Assembly (NCBI GenBank): GCA_963698495.1
Contig: CAVORB010000018.1
Location: 37,623-101,622, forward strand
Origin: CAVORB01 sp963698495
GTDB taxonomy: Bacteria; Pseudomonadota; Gammaproteobacteria; Chromatiales; Chromatiaceae
Reading direction: 5' to 3'
Length of the DNA: 64,000 bases
Under the pieces are notes generated by a model, which worked only from the letters and a program-made list of their open reading frames with translations, did not search any database and had not been told where the DNA came from. This document shows positions 37,929-45,793 of this stretch, piece after piece (position 1 is the first letter of the stretch; the number at the start of each line of letters is the position of its first letter). The translations under genes were made by a program, and so were the position numbers.

Positions 37929-38819
37929 TCAGCCGTCAGGCTGATGGGTGGCGAGCAAGGAGCGCAGGATGCGGCCCGCGTGGCGCAAAGGGAGCGAGAA
38001 GTGACCCTCATTCGCGAGAAAGTGGGCGTGGGTGTTGGGGAGGTTGGCCGCGTACCAGCGGGAGTGAGACGGGGGGACGGTTCCGTCCTCTTCCCCATGC
38101 CACAGGTGCGTCTCCAGCTCGATCCCGTCGAGCGGCAGCATCCAGTCGCTGGTGTAGAGCAGAAGCTCCTGACGTGCGCCGCGGGCTCCGTGGCGCATCG
38201 CGTCGTGCACGGCTTGATTGAGCGTGCGACGAATCTCGGGGCTTGCCAGCTCCCGCAAGTCAGCGACGGACGCGGTCGCCACCCTCATGCTGTCCAGGGT
38301 CTGTGGGTACAGGGACCAGAAGCCGGCGGTCAGGGGTCCGAAAAGAAACTCCGACCACAACGAAGTGCGGTGTGCGGCGGAGAAATTCAGTCGGGTCCGC
38401 CAGTCCAGCCCGTCGAGCAGGGATTCGAGGTAGATCGGTCCGAGGGGACCGACGAGGGCACACCTCAGGATCCGGCCCGGTATGCGACAGGCGCAGGCAA
38501 GGGCAAAGGGGGCGCCGCCAGAGACGCCGAGCACGGCGAATCGCCCGATCCCAAGGTGGTTTGCCAGTAGCTCCACGTCATCGGCCCAATCGCCGATTCT
38601 GCGGTCAGGCTGTGCGTCCGATTCCCCGCAGCCCGGGCGATCCGCGGCGATGATGCGCGCGTTTTCGGCGACCGCGAACGGGTGCATGATGCGCGCCTCA
38701 CGGCGCGAGCTGAGAAAACCGTGGCAGTAGACAACGGGTACGCCTTCCGGATCGCCATACTGGGAGTAGGCAAGACGCCGGCCGGACGGCAGTTCGACGA
38801 ATTGGGTGCGGTTCTCCAA
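37929..38819 (-). CDS. Alpha/beta hydrolase
   Basis: This 296-residue cytosolic protein has the fold's HG oxyanion motif (VVYCHGFLSSRREA), then ADRPGCGESDAQPD and the nucleophile elbow VLGVSGGAPFAL. The late acid and His residues are in HGEEDGTVPP and LANEGHFSLPL. It may be an esterase, lipase or C-C hydrolase. The closest description is the DUF1057-free alpha/beta hydrolase class; nothing in the neighbourhood narrows the substrate. Confidence 0.82.
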   Translation of the reverse strand: MENRTQFVELPSGRRLAYSQYGDPEGVPVVYCHGFLSSRREARIMHPFAVAENARIIAADRPGCGESDAQPDRRIGDWADDVELLANHLGIGRFAVLGVSGGAPFALACACRIPGRILRCALVGPLGPIYLESLLDGLDWRTRLNFSAAHRTSLWSEFLFGPLTAGFWSLYPQTLDSMRVATASVADLRELASPEIRRTLNQAVHDAMRHGARGARQELLLYTSDWMLPLDGIELETHLWHGEEDGTVPPSHSRWYAANLPNTHAHFLANEGHFSLPLRHAGRILRSLLATHQPDG

Positions 38820-39173
38820 GTGCCGCTCGGCTATAGAGCTCGCTTCCCGCGGCGCGGATTCGGATCGCCGATCTCAGCTTGCTGGTTCACTCGGTCGCGT
38901 TGGCCGATCTTTGTTACCGTTGGCTCGACGGTGCGTTTGCGCGATCCATCACCAGCTTTACCGCTCGATTCTTAGGCGGACCGGGGGCCAACGATCCGCC
39001 CGGCCGGTGACTCACGGCCCGTGGCAGGCGCGACAAGCCAGGCCCAGGCCGTCCATCTCTCTTGCCGCCCGATCTACCGAGCAGATACCCGTTACCGTTG
39101 CGCGGGGCTCTTTTCGCCTTGACGAGGCGCAGAGGTTTGCCTCGCACGAACTCGCGGCCGGCCGTTGCGGGAG
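38820..39173. other. Gene-less interval between hydrolase and dsrC-like gene
   Basis: About 354 bases on the minus strand between the end of the dsrC-like gene and the start of the hydrolase. Short ORFs exist on both strands but none has recognisable motifs or a good ribosome site. No clear terminator was seen for dsrC. Confidence 0.45.
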
Positions 39174-39470
39174 TTATACGCAACCGGTTGGTTTGGGCAA
39201 CCCCCCCCATTTGCAGATGAGCTTCATCGGACCCTTCTTGAAGACGCCGTAAAGGTCTTTGGTCGACACGCTCATCTTTTTCGCGAAGATGCGGATCGGG
39301 GGTACGACGCCGTCGTTTTCGTACATCGCCCTGGCCTCCCGGATGTAGGTCATGATCTGGTCGTCGATTTCGAAGTCGTCCTCTTTGGCCAACTCGATCG
39401 CGATCTGCTCGTTCCAGTCGTCACGGTTGACCAGAAATCCTTCCCCATCCACGGGTACGGTGACTGCCAT
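39174..39470 (-). CDS. dsrC: DsrC/TusE-family sulfur-carrier protein with both C-terminal cysteines
   Basis: This 98-residue protein matches the DsrC family: VTVPVDGEGFLVNRDDWNEQ, PPIRIFAKKMS and the flexible C-terminal arm LICKWGGLPKPTGCV. Both redox cysteines are present (Cys86 and Cys97, C-X10-C), unlike TusE, which has only the last one. DsrC carries sulfur as a trisulfide in dissimilatory sulfur metabolism. It is slightly shorter than typical DsrC (105-115 residues). It is alone, without dsrAB or dsrEFH nearby; such orphan copies can act in regulation or as an alternative carrier. An AGGAG site precedes the start. Confidence 0.88.
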   Translation of the reverse strand: MAVTVPVDGEGFLVNRDDWNEQIAIELAKEDDFEIDDQIMTYIREARAMYENDGVVPPIRIFAKKMSVSTKDLYGVFKKGPMKLICKWGGLPKPTGCV

Positions 39471-39595
39471 CTGATGCTCCTAAAAACTTACAACCCTAAT
39501 TGATATGCAAACCTTAACGTGCGGCCGGTTTCTTCCGGATCTACCATGCGAATACCATGGGAAATGGTCTGAGAGACGAGCGGTCAAGGTGGCGA

Positions 39596-40333
39596 TCAGG
39601 AAAAACCTTCCAGGTACCCAGCGATTTGCGCCGCGGTGTCCAGGGGGTACGGGAAAAAGATCCGCTTAAGCCGATCTCCACGACGCAGATCCACGCCTTG
39701 CTGATCGACACCGGCGACGAACACCGTGTGCTCTCCCTGGGGTGAGGGTATCCAGGGCCGTAGAAGCGCCTGATGGGTCCGTTCGAGATCGCTGGAAATG
39801 GCCGCTTCCGCGCGGTGGTCGAGGGTCGAGGGGCGGAGGATACGCTCCGGTCCCACCCAGCGCGCGGTCGCGAATCCGCCGTTGTAGTGGAAGCGTAGCG
39901 GGACCAGGCGGTAGAAGCGAAAGCCGAGCTGCTCGAAGTAACCTCGCGTTTGGGGGAAATAGCGGAAATAGCGCTGCGCTTCAGCGGGTGCTTCGGAAGC
40001 GATTCTCGAGCAGTCCGCAAGACAAGTCAGGCGTTCGCTCTGTTGGACATCCCCTTGGGTATGCTCGAAGACGGTGAAGGCGCAGCGTGGGTCGGCGTCC
40101 AGGTTTCGGCAATGCTGGGCCAGGTGGCTGAGGAGCAGGAGGGGACGACCGCCGCCGTCGAGGCAGTAGGGTACGACGGAACCAAACGGATAACCCGGTT
40201 CGGCTTGCGAGTGCGTCGAAAGCACCGCGCGAAAGCTACCCTCCCAGAGCCGGCGGGGTGTCTCGAACCGAATCTCAGCCAGTTGCGACTTAGCCGGGCT
40301 GTCGGTCAAGCCGCTCTGCCTTGATGGCTTCAA
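39596..40333 (-). CDS. HugZ-like FMN-binding (PNPOx-like) protein, possible haem utilisation
   Basis: This 245-residue protein has the split-barrel PNPOx fold: AVLSTHSQAEPGYPFGSVVP, the sheet LLLLSHLAQHCRNLDADPRCAF, and a C-terminal DUF2470-like region. Family members include HugZ/HutZ, which bind and break down haem. Its gene overlaps the DUF3050 gene by 44 bases and lies next to TonB-ExbD-ExbB. Together these suggest iron/haem use. The start at 40333 is the first good ATG; an alternative inside the overlap cannot be excluded. Confidence 0.75.
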   Translation of the reverse strand: MKPSRQSGLTDSPAKSQLAEIRFETPRRLWEGSFRAVLSTHSQAEPGYPFGSVVPYCLDGGGRPLLLLSHLAQHCRNLDADPRCAFTVFEHTQGDVQQSERLTCLADCSRIASEAPAEAQRYFRYFPQTRGYFEQLGFRFYRLVPLRFHYNGGFATARWVGPERILRPSTLDHRAEAAISSDLERTHQALLRPWIPSPQGEHTVFVAGVDQQGVDLRRGDRLKRIFFPYPLDTAAQIAGYLEGFS

Positions 40334-41081
40334 GCACCCCGTCCCAGAACCGGATCCGGGCGCAGATGGCCTCTTCGGCCGCGGTCTCCGCCTCCTCGAT
40401 CTTGACGGGGTCGTCTCCGCATAGGGTCTCCAGAAGCCGCAGTGACATGGGGGCGTGGAGGTCCTCGTCGAGCCCGATGTGGCGGGTCAGATAGTAGTGG
40501 AACGTCGGCGCCTGGGCCGCGGTGACCTGCATCTCGTGCAGCAGGCGTCGGAACATGTCCGGGATCACCCGTTCGCGACCGAGCGCCAGCGCCGCGGCGA
40601 CCGCGTGCGGCTTGTCCTCCCGGACGAAGCAGAAGGTGGTCTCCGAGAAATAACGGGCGGGTACGGGCACGAGGTCGGAGTACAGGGCATCGTCGATACC
40701 GCGCTCCCGCACCAGGGTCAGGAAGCGCCGGGGCATGTCACCGTCGGCGGCAATCTCGTCCATGGCGACGCAATAGAGCTCGAAATGGCTACCGTAGACA
40801 ACCTTTCCGCCGTCGCCGGGCGCGGTGTCGGATTCCTCTTCGAGCACCAGGCGATTGATGAAGTGACGCAAGGCGGGATCCCCGATCGGCATCCAGGGGA
40901 TTTCGGCCGGGGCGATGTGCCGCTGCAGGTACTTCACCAGGGACATGAAATCCCAAACGGAGAACACGTGGTGCCGCATGAAGACCCGCAGGTCATCGAC
41001 GCTGCGTACGGCCTCGTAGATCGGGTGACGCTCCAGCTCGGAAAGCAAGGGATGGAGGTGCTCAAGATTGATCGCGCCCAT
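40290..41081 (-). CDS. DUF3050 (haem-oxygenase-fold) protein
   Basis: The 263-residue protein begins with HPLLSELERHPIYEAV and VFMRHHVFSVWDFMSLVKYL, the DUF3050 hallmark. Further on are ALRHFINRLVLEEESDT, HFELYCVAMDEIAADGD and FHYYLTRHIGLDEDLHAP. Conserved His and Glu residues fit a di-iron or haem-binding helical fold like haem oxygenase or PqqC. The 3' end overlaps the downstream HugZ-like gene, suggesting coupled translation. TonB genes lie just upstream on the same strand, consistent with a role in iron or haem metabolism. Confidence 0.8.
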   Translation of the reverse strand: MGAINLEHLHPLLSELERHPIYEAVRSVDDLRVFMRHHVFSVWDFMSLVKYLQRHIAPAEIPWMPIGDPALRHFINRLVLEEESDTAPGDGGKVVYGSHFELYCVAMDEIAADGDMPRRFLTLVRERGIDDALYSDLVPVPARYFSETTFCFVREDKPHAVAAALALGRERVIPDMFRRLLHEMQVTAAQAPTFHYYLTRHIGLDEDLHAPMSLRLLETLCGDDPVKIEEAETAAEEAICARIRFWDGVLEAIKAERLDRQPG

Positions 41082-41164
41082 GGCGTCGGGCCTCGTAATT
41101 CAGTATTTCATTCGGCACTGATCAATATACGCCCTGGCGGCGGAAATTGGCCACCCGGGCGAGC

Positions 41165-42105
41165 TCACTTGAGCGCGAATCGAATCGGTACGCGAAGCGG
41201 CCAGCGCGTCTTTCCGATCTCCTGGGGTATGGGCTTGAAGACGGAGAGGCGCTTGAGGGTTTCAATCGCCGCCTGGTCCAGCGACCCGTGGCCGGACCCC
41301 TTGTCGATCCGAACATTGCGGATGCGGCCATCCGCCAGAATCACGAAGGAAACCGTGACGACGCCTTCCAGGTTGCGCCGCTGGGCCTGCCTGGGATAGT
41401 GGCGATGCCTGGCGATGGCGCGTTGGAGCTCGGCCAGATACCGACCCTGTGCCGCCTTCCCGCTTTTGGTTTCGACAGCGGACCGCGTTCCGCCGCTGAC
41501 CGCCGGCCGGCTCGATCCGCGCCTGGATTCGCGGTTGGAGCTGTTCGACTGCGGTCGGTTCTCGGCCAGCTTGGGTTTGTAGGTTTGTTTGGGCTCTGAT
41601 TTCGGCTTCGGCTTCGGCTTCGGCTTCGGCTTCAGGCTCCGGCTTAGGCTCCGGCTTAGGCTCCGGCTTCAGGCTCCGGCTTAGGCTCCGGCTTAGGCTC
41701 CGGCTTAGGCTCCGGCTCAGACTTCGGTTCAGGCTCCTTCAGCTCGGTTACGACCGCCGCCGGTTCGGGCGGAGGCTCCTCGGTGATCGTGGGCAGGGGT
41801 TCGGTTTCGGGCTCGGGTTCCTCGATCGGTTCCTCCTCGGGCGGGGGCGGCGGCTCCTCGACCGGGGCGGGGTCTGGCTCGGGCTCGGCGATATCGGCGT
41901 CTGCACGATCCGGCACGGGGTCGGTTTGCTCAACCTCAGCCTCGAACATGGCGAGCGTGACACCCACCGCGTAGTCGCTGGCGCCCAGAGCGATCCCTGG
42001 CTCCGGCTGCGGCCAGAGTACCGCCGCGGCCAAGGACAGATGCAGCAGGCCGGAGACCAGGAACGCGACCGGTCGGCACCAGCGACTTTGGGCGTGGCGA
42101 TTCAC
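41165..42105 (-). CDS. tonB: Energy-transducing protein TonB, frameshifted in its Pro-rich linker
   Basis: From ATG 42105 (overlapping the exbD stop) the protein has a membrane anchor (RPVAFLVSGLLHLSLAAAVL), then a linker of Glu-Pro and Lys-Pro repeats. That frame stops at about 41656. The TonB C-terminal domain lies in another frame, ending at 41165: YLAELQRAIARHRHYP, GVVTVSFVILADGRIRNVRI and LPWRVPIRF-like LRVPIRFALK. Removing one base at each of two CCTGAAG sites in the tandem repeats rejoins the two in continuous EPKP repeats (about 312 residues). Repeat slippage or assembly error in the low-complexity linker can explain it. TonB couples inner-membrane energy to outer-membrane receptors. 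Confidence 0.8.
41601..41717 (-). repeat. Tandem repeats encoding the TonB Pro-rich linker
   Basis: The stretch holds hexamer copies of GGCTTC (on plus) followed by 12-base copies of GGCTTAGGCTCC. They encode Lys-Pro and Glu-Pro-Lys-Pro repeats. The frame of tonB is lost inside this region. Confidence 0.8.
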
Positions 42106-42497
42106 GGGTTGCGGGTGAGAATGGTCAGGCGTTCGAGCTCGCGCGCCTTGAGCAGATCCACCACCGCGACGAAACGGGCAAAGCGGGTTTCCGCGTCGAC
42201 GCGAAGCACCACGGGGGTTTCCGGCGGGACACCGTCGAGGCGATCGGCGAGCGCCTCCAGCGTCAATGCCGCCGCGTCCAGAAAGAGCTCTCCCTCGCGG
42301 TCGATGCCGATCTCCAGGCGCTCGATGCTGATTGGCTCAGCCTTGGCTTCGGCCTGGGGCAGCCGGATGTCTAGCCTGCCCTCGACGATGAAGGTCGCCG
42401 TGGTGAGCACGATGGCCAGCAGCACCAGCATGATGTCGATGAACGGAATCACATTGATGGTGTCGATGCGCTTCATGCCGGATGGGACCTCCGCCAC
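42102..42497 (-). CDS. exbD: Biopolymer transport protein ExbD
   Basis: This 131-residue protein has a single N-terminal transmembrane helix with the functional Asp (NVIPFIDIMLVLLAIVLTTA). A periplasmic domain follows (LPQAEAKAEPISIERLEIGI, PVVLRVDAETRFARFVAVVD). ExbD works with ExbB and TonB to transfer proton-motive energy to the outer membrane. The gene overlaps exbB by 25 bases and tonB by 4 bases, a compact exbB-exbD-tonB operon. Confidence 0.93.
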   Translation of the reverse strand: MAEVPSGMKRIDTINVIPFIDIMLVLLAIVLTTATFIVEGRLDIRLPQAEAKAEPISIERLEIGIDREGELFLDAAALTLEALADRLDGVPPETPVVLRVDAETRFARFVAVVDLLKARELERLTILTRNP

Positions 42498-42898
42498 AGC
42501 GCGGTGATCACCTCGACTTTGCGCACCAGGGCGTTGTAGAAGATGATCGCCGGGATGGCCACGACCAGTCCGAGGGCGGTAGCCTTGAGCGCCAGCGCGA
42601 GCCCGAGCATGATTACCTCGGTCTCGATGGCGCCTCCTTGGCCGATGTCGTAGAAGGCGATGAGGATTCCGAGCACGGTGCCGAGCAGTCCCACGTAGGG
42701 CGCGTTGGCGCCGATGGTGGCGATGGCCGTGAGGTTCCGGGTGAGGGAGATATTGAGCTCTTCGGCGTTATCGAAGAGGGCGACATCCACCCGGGCCAGG
42801 TAGAGGTAGCGTTCGATGACGAAGGCCACCAGCAGAAAGCTCATGAAGCCCAGGACGCCCAGCACGCCGTAATCCAGATACTCTTTCAGTACTTCCAT
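42473..42898 (-). CDS. exbB: TonB-system energizer ExbB (short type)
   Basis: The 141-residue protein is the short ExbB type with three transmembrane helices: GVLGFMSFLLVAFVIERYLY, a central GANAPYVGLLGTVLGILIAF and GLALALKATALGLVVAIPAI. The APYVGLLGTV segment is the MotA/TolQ/ExbB signature. It forms the proton channel with ExbD. This gene begins the operon; a divergent plus-strand gene starts 41 bases away, so both share a short promoter region. Confidence 0.92.
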   Translation of the reverse strand: MEVLKEYLDYGVLGVLGFMSFLLVAFVIERYLYLARVDVALFDNAEELNISLTRNLTAIATIGANAPYVGLLGTVLGILIAFYDIGQGGAIETEVIMLGLALALKATALGLVVAIPAIIFYNALVRKVEVITALWRRSHPA

Positions 42899-42938
42899 CT
42901 ATGTTCCTCTCTCGGTCTCTCGTTCGGGTGCCAGTCGC

Positions 42939-43631
42939 GTGACCTCAGCGCTGCTCATCGCTTTCCTGGTCGGATTGCTGAGTGCACTCCACTGCATCGG
43001 CATGTGCGGCGGGATCGCGGGGGCGCTCAGCTTCTCGCTGCCCGAGCGCACGCGCGGCGACTGGCAGCGCTTTGCCCTGTTCCTGCTCGCCTACAACGGC
43101 GGTCGGGTTGTCAGCTATGCGGCAGCCGGCGCTGCCTTTGGCACCCTGGGAGGGGCGCTGATGGCGACTGGGGACCATGCATGGCTGAACGACGGCCTGC
43201 GCTGGCTCGCTGCGTTGGTCGTGGTGGGTATTGGCCTTTACATCGCGGGGTGGTTTCCTCGTTTCTCCCTGATCGAGCGGATTGGTGAGCCGGTCTGGCG
43301 TTTCCTGGAGCCTTTCGGGCGGCGTCTTCTGCCCGTCACCAGCCTTCCGCGGGCGGTCCTGTACGGCGCTGTCTGGGGGTGGCTGCCGTGCGGTCTCGTC
43401 TACACCATGCTGATTAGCACTCCCGCCCAGGGTGGTCCCGTCGGTGGCGCGCTGTATATGGCCGCGTTCGGCCTTGGAACTCTGCCCGTGCTCTTGGTCA
43501 CCGGGCTCTTCGCCGGAAGATTGTACCGCTTCGCGGGCGATCGGAGGATCCAGGCCATCTCAGGCCTTACGGTTGTCGGCCTCGGCCTTTTTACCCTCCT
43601 TTTCCAAGGTTACAATTATGCATTAGTATGA
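42939..43631 (+). CDS. DsbD_2/TauE-like six-helix membrane protein (CcoS-neighbour type)
   Basis: GTG 42939 gives 230 residues with about six transmembrane helices. The N-terminal signature ALHCIGMCGGIAGALSF with its Cys pair, and WGWLPCGLVYTMLI in the middle, are typical of the cytochrome-c-biogenesis-like (DsbD_2) family often labelled sulfite exporter TauE/SafE. Members near cytochrome oxidase genes assist copper delivery. It is followed by a sigma-54-type AAA+ gene 43 bases later. The exact substrate is uncertain: copper or a thiol compound are both possible. Confidence 0.85.
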   Translation: MTSALLIAFLVGLLSALHCIGMCGGIAGALSFSLPERTRGDWQRFALFLLAYNGGRVVSYAAAGAAFGTLGGALMATGDHAWLNDGLRWLAALVVVGIGLYIAGWFPRFSLIERIGEPVWRFLEPFGRRLLPVTSLPRAVLYGAVWGWLPCGLVYTMLISTPAQGGPVGGALYMAAFGLGTLPVLLVTGLFAGRLYRFAGDRRIQAISGLTVVGLGLFTLLFQGYNYALV

Positions 43632-43673
43632 CCATCGGCTACAGGCGATGGATCTTCACAGAGAGGGTGAAGA

Positions 43674-44573
43674 ATGATGGAACCGAATCAAAACGCTCTG
43701 ATCGGCGATGCCCCGGTGTTTCGGCGTGTCCTCAAGGCGGCCCAGGTGGTGGCCGCGACGGATGCGAACGTGGTGATTCAAGGGGAGGGCGGTTCAGGAA
43801 AAGAGGTGATCGCGCGCACCATCCACCAGCTCAGCCCGAGACGTGCTCATGCCTTCGTCGTTGTTGGCTGCGCCGGGCTTGCCGAGAGCGAGGTCGATGC
43901 CGGGTTCACCGCGCGGGTGGCGCAGGCGGGCGGCGGCACCCTGTTTCTGGACGAGGTATCGGAGCTGCCGCCGATCGGGCAGAGCCGGCTGTTGCGCCTC
44001 CTCGAGCGGGGCGGCGAGACCTCGGCGGGGCCGGTGCCGCGTGTCATCGCCACCACCAGCCGCGACCTGTGGCTAGCCGTCGAGGCGGGCGAGTTCCGGC
44101 GTGATCTGTACTATCGGCTCTACGTGGTACCGCTCGAGATGCCCCCGCTGCGCGAGCGGGTCCAGGACATTTCGCCCCTGTTGGAGCATTTCGTTCACCG
44201 GGCCGCGCAGGCCCATGGCCTGGAACCGCCGCGGATCACCGCGACGGCCGGGCGGCTTCTGCGTCGCTATGCGTGGCCGGGAAACGTGCGCGAGCTGAAG
44301 AATTTTTGCGAGCGGATCGCCATCCTGTTCGCCGGCAACGAGGTGGGCCCCGACAATCTGCCTTGGGAGATCCGGCGCGGCGACATGAGTGCGGGGGAGG
44401 ACCTGATCTTCCGGCTCCCGTCCTCGGGGATCAATCTCAACGACCTCGAGGTGGAGGCGATTCGTCAGGCGCTCGCCCTGGCCGGCGGAAACAAGAGTCG
44501 TGCTGCGCGCTTGCTGGGACTCACCCGGGACACCTTTCTCTACCGGATGCAGAAGCACGTCATCACTGCCTAG
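43674..44573 (+). CDS. Sigma-54-type AAA+ activator with a truncated, altered GAFTGA loop
   Basis: The 299-residue protein consists of an AAA+ domain and a Fis-type HTH, with no sensor domain. Walker A is GEGGSGKE (normally GExGTGKE), Walker B GGGTLFLDEV, and the arginine-finger region FRRDLYYRLYVVPLEMPPLR is intact. The part that should contain GAFTGA reads ESEVDAGFTARVAQA, about 15 residues shorter than in classic activators, with AGFTAR as the nearest match. Such a loop cannot be expected to contact sigma-54 normally. The HTH (LAGGNKSRAARLLGLTRDTF) is typical. It may regulate sigma-70 promoters, as TyrR does, or be a repressor. Confidence 0.88.
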   Translation: MMEPNQNALIGDAPVFRRVLKAAQVVAATDANVVIQGEGGSGKEVIARTIHQLSPRRAHAFVVVGCAGLAESEVDAGFTARVAQAGGGTLFLDEVSELPPIGQSRLLRLLERGGETSAGPVPRVIATTSRDLWLAVEAGEFRRDLYYRLYVVPLEMPPLRERVQDISPLLEHFVHRAAQAHGLEPPRITATAGRLLRRYAWPGNVRELKNFCERIAILFAGNEVGPDNLPWEIRRGDMSAGEDLIFRLPSSGINLNDLEVEAIRQALALAGGNKSRAARLLGLTRDTFLYRMQKHVITA

Positions 44574-44652
44574 GCCCGCTTAGCCGTGGCGGCGGGGCTA
44601 GCCCGTGTTTCTGGCGGTGGGAGGTCGCTGGGAGCGGACGTGACGCGAGGGA

Positions 44653-44871
44653 TCAGCGCGCGCGGTAGGTGATGCGGCCCTTGGTGAGGTCGTAAGGCGT
44701 CAGCTCGACCGTCACCTTGTCGCCGGTCAGGATGCGGATATAGTGCTTGCGCATCTTGCCGGAAATATGCGCGGTCACCACGTGACCGTTCTCCAGCTCT
44801 ACGCGGAACATCGTATTTGGCAGGGTTTCGATCACCGTGCCTTCCATCTGGATTACGTCTTCTTTTGCCAT
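44653..44871 (-). CDS. infA: Translation initiation factor IF-1
   Basis: The 72-residue protein is a single S1-type OB fold: MAKEDVIQMEGTVIETLPN, MFRVELENGHVVTAHISGKM, RKHYIRILTGDKVTVELTPY and DLTKGRITYRAR, essentially the E. coli sequence and length. IF-1 binds the A site of the 30S subunit during initiation. It is the last gene of the aat-bpt-infA group, 166 bases after bpt, and converges with the AAA+ gene. Confidence 0.98.
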   Translation of the reverse strand: MAKEDVIQMEGTVIETLPNTMFRVELENGHVVTAHISGKMRKHYIRILTGDKVTVELTPYDLTKGRITYRAR

Positions 44872-45037
44872 GGACCGGTCTTCTTTGCCTTTAAGGCGCC
44901 TCCTGCGGTAAAGCTGCCGAAGTATATCACAGAGATATTCGGAAACCCGTTCTTGCGTTCGACGGCGCTGATCATCGCCATGCTTGCATCGACTGGCGTC
45001 GCCGCCTGGGTCTGCCGCAGGCGGCGCCGAGCGCGGA

Positions 45038-45793
45038 TCAGGGCTGTGAGATCAGCTCGCCGCGGCTGAAGCGCCGCCATTGGTCCGCGACGAATGCCTC
45101 GATTGGGCGGAATCTGTCCTTGTAGCTCATCTTGCCGCAGGATTCGATCCAATAACCCAGGTAGAGGTGGTTCAGCCCAAGCCGCCGTGCCTGAGCGACC
45201 TGACTGAGCACGGCATAGGTGCCGAGCGCCCGTGCCGAGAGGTCGGGATCGAAGAAGGTGTACACGGCTGAAAGGCTTTGCGGGAGCAGGTCGGTAACCG
45301 CCACCGCCACAAGGCGGTCGCGCAGGCGGATCTCGAGCAACCGGGTCTCGCCGCCCCAGGGAACGAGCAGAAATTCCTCGTAGCTCTCCCGTGTGATGTT
45401 CTCCGACATGCCGCCATCGGGATGGCGGCTTCTGAGATAGGCCGCGTAGAGGCGGAAGTGATCCGGATCGAAGCGCGCGGGGCGTTCCGTGAGCATCAGG
45501 TCAGCGACGTTGCGCGCCATATTGCGCCGTTGAGATCGGTCGGGGGAGAAGTGCTCGACCGGGATGCGCACCGGCACGCAGCGCCGGCATCCGGCGCACT
45601 CGGGGCGGTAGATGTCGGTTCCGCTGCGCCTGAATCCATGCTCGAGCAGAAACTGGTACCGCGCACCGTCGATCGGGGCGAGGGGATCGACGAAAAGGGT
45701 GCGAGCCTCCAGCCCGGGCAGGTAGGCGCAGGGGTGGTCCCGGGTCAGGAACAGTCGCAGGGAGACCGTCTGGCCGCGTCCCTCGGTCTTCAC
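45038..45793 (-). CDS. bpt: Aspartate/glutamate leucyltransferase (Bpt; ATE family)
   Basis: The likely start is GTG 45793, whose codon overlaps the aat stop (GTGA); this gives 251 residues. Motifs of the bacterial ATE family are present: RDHPCAYLPGLEARTLFVDP, CAGCRRCVPVRIPVEHF (Cys pair), FFDPDLSARALGTYAVLSQV and YLGYWIESCGKMSYKDRFRP. It adds leucine to proteins with N-terminal Asp or Glu, making them ClpAP/ClpS substrates (N-end rule). It works in the same pathway as Aat, encoded just upstream. Confidence 0.93.
   Translation of the reverse strand: MKTEGRGQTVSLRLFLTRDHPCAYLPGLEARTLFVDPLAPIDGARYQFLLEHGFRRSGTDIYRPECAGCRRCVPVRIPVEHFSPDRSQRRNMARNVADLMLTERPARFDPDHFRLYAAYLRSRHPDGGMSENITRESYEEFLLVPWGGETRLLEIRLRDRLVAVAVTDLLPQSLSAVYTFFDPDLSARALGTYAVLSQVAQARRLGLNHLYLGYWIESCGKMSYKDRFRPIEAFVADQWRRFSRGELISQP

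Noticed and set aside
39490..39540. FNR/Anr-like TTGAT..ATGCAA site before dsrC
   Set aside because: Only one half matches TTGAT; the second half deviates, so the site is not convincing.
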